The notes under the pieces: model-generated
What the model saw: the letters and a program-made list of their open reading frames with translations, nothing else
Told to the model about the DNA's origin: nothing
Databases searched by the model: none
Shown here: piece by piece, positions 54,404 to 64,000 of the stretch
Numbering within the stretch: position 1 is the stretch's first letter
Layout of the letters: every line of letters begins with the position of its first letter
Assembly (NCBI RefSeq): GCF_964340395.1
Contig: NC_135565.1
Coordinates: 13,206,742-13,270,741, forward strand
Origin: Glandiceps talaboti
Lineage: Eukaryota; Hemichordata; Enteropneusta; Spengelidae
Reading direction: 5' to 3'
DNA length: 64,000 bases
Position numbers and translations under genes: made by a program

Positions 54404-55062
54404 ATTTTTTTAGACCTAACCTATTTTTTGAAGTCATGTTATCTGAAACAAATTTTGTTTTTATATATTGCCTAATGTGACACGGACGTTTAATTCATAT
54501 GAAAAACTACTCTACTAGACACGTATATCTCCTGATAGAAAGTGTTACTGGGTATAAATACTTATTAACAAAACTTAGAAAAATTCCTGTATGTCTACAA
54601 ATTAAGAAAAGTTCAATGGCGTAATATTAATATTCCACAAAAGGTTTATCAATGATTAATTGTAGGTAAGTTTTGTTATTTAATAGTTTCATTAAGGAAG
54701 TTCTGTGTAAAGCACTGTGGAAATTTAAAACAATGATTATATATTTATTCAACATTTCATAATATTCGCACTAGTTGCCCTTCCAGTGGCAATGTGTAAC
54801 GTATATATATAGACTTCTTCTGTTAATAAACAACGTAGTTATAAAATACCTGGTTTGGACTTTAGTTGATGTAAATGTTTCAGTTTATGGTGAGATTAGT
54901 TGGCCGAAGCAGTGAACTCATTGGACCTACTGGTTAGGTCCAAGCCATTGGTGCCTTTGTAATTGCTGTTAATCAAATATTGCTCTAGATTAATGTCTCC
55001 CACACACCAATGCCTATGATACCTACCGACTTACCTAACACTCGTCCAGACTTGCGCACGTG

Positions 55063-55395
<333 letters not shown>

Positions 55396-55535
55396 GTGCG
55401 TAAATATTTACAAACCCGCTTGGTTTACACATTTCCTTCCTGATTTGAGTATTGAAATACCCAAGCTAAATTGATATATATAGATATCTTCACACTAATA
55501 TGTGCCTTAAAGATTGCAGTGTGCACACGAGGTTG

Positions 55536-63303
<7,768 letters not shown>

Positions 63304-63629
63304 AGCGTTTTAACGCCAGATAACTATCCTGAAACGTCGTGTACATAACAAATAAACGACAGTGTCTAATTTGATACTTCCCGGTGCAAGGGTCACTCGT
63401 TTAAAATGAGTAAAGAAAGCGAAAGCCGTAAATAACTTTTTGTCTTTTTGTTAGACATGCGCAGCATCTGTCAACCTATACAAAAGACACAATGGAATCA
63501 GATATATATGTCATGTTATAGTGCGTCATATGACCTCTATTGCTCCATATAGTGTCAATACCCGGTCGTTGGAGCAGTCCTTTCAAAAGGGCTACCGAAA
63601 ATGAGAACTTTCAATGTGTAGGTACGGAA

Positions 63630-63785
63630 ATTGTTAATCTTGCTGAAAGACCTTCGGACTTTCTACCGATACGAAGGTCGATTTTTAAGGGCGGAACGTG
63701 TTTCACTCTCGATAAAGCGACCTTCGGTCGCTCGTCGTATCATATCGGAAGAAAACCCGAAGGTCTAGCACAGCTAGACTAGGGA
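63630..63785. mobile_element. MITE-like element, copy 2
   Basis: Inverted ends: AATCTTGCTGAAAGACCTTCGG at the left and CCGAAGGTCTAGCACAGCTAGACTAG at the right, with ACCGATA / TATCGG internal pairing. It is the same family as 51346-51525. It lies about 330 bp upstream of the gene F ATG. Confidence 0.75.
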
Positions 63786-63835
63786 ATTGTTTACCTCGTC
63801 CCCGTGTTAAAAGGGTTACAACGTATCAACGTACA

Positions 63836-64000
<165 letters not shown>

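Overview
The window is AT-rich animal DNA: spliced genes with GT-AG introns, many long microsatellites, fold-back repeats, a Penelope-like retroelement and a LINE relic. The proteins (SRCR, WSC, CUB and sushi modules, and a swiprosin-like EF-hand protein) suggest a marine invertebrate. I cannot name the phylum from the sequence alone.

The main content is a head-to-tail cluster of paralogous single-pass receptors, all on the minus strand. I assembled them exon by exon, and each complete model closes in frame. Gene A (431-2185) is cut by the left edge: signal peptide plus half an SRCR domain. Gene B (6299-11950, 347 aa) is SP-SRCR-Thr-rich stalk-TM-short tail. Gene C (14122-28111, 832 aa) is SP-SRCR-WSC-CUB-CCP-CCP-stalk-TM-long tail. 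Gene D (31255-40127, 728 aa) has the same order with one CCP. Gene F (55536-63303, 603 aa) is a more divergent SP-SRCR-WSC-CUB-CCP-TM-tail copy. Extracellular exons are uniformly phase 1-1. The tails are rich in tyrosine motifs: ITIM-like in B, C and D, ITSM-like in C and D, YxN in C, pYEEI-type in F. This fits a family of pattern-recognition or adhesion receptors signalling through SH2 proteins, which is inferred from architecture only.

Between D and F lies a swiprosin/EFHD-like EF-hand gene (48664-52258). Its last recognised exon is crossed by the edge of a 2.25-kb tandem duplication (44188-48713).

Mobile DNA: intron 1 of gene C holds a young Penelope-like element (23992-27345) arranged as an inverted partial dimer. 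It has an intact RT/GIY-YIG reading frame and two copies, in opposite orientation, of a sequence that folds as a minimal hammerhead ribozyme. A degraded LINE 3' end sits in an intron of gene F. Several short fold-back or MITE-like families occur twice in the window. A broken WSC exon lies in an intron of gene D.

Region by region: 0-2.2 kb gene A; 2.2-6.3 kb intergenic with hairpin elements; 6.3-12 kb gene B; 14-28 kb gene C with the retroelement; 31-40 kb gene D; 40-48.7 kb no recognised gene, mostly the tandem duplication; 48.7-52.3 kb EF-hand gene; 52-55.5 kb repeats; 55.5-63.3 kb gene F; then a MITE and a microsatellite to the right edge.
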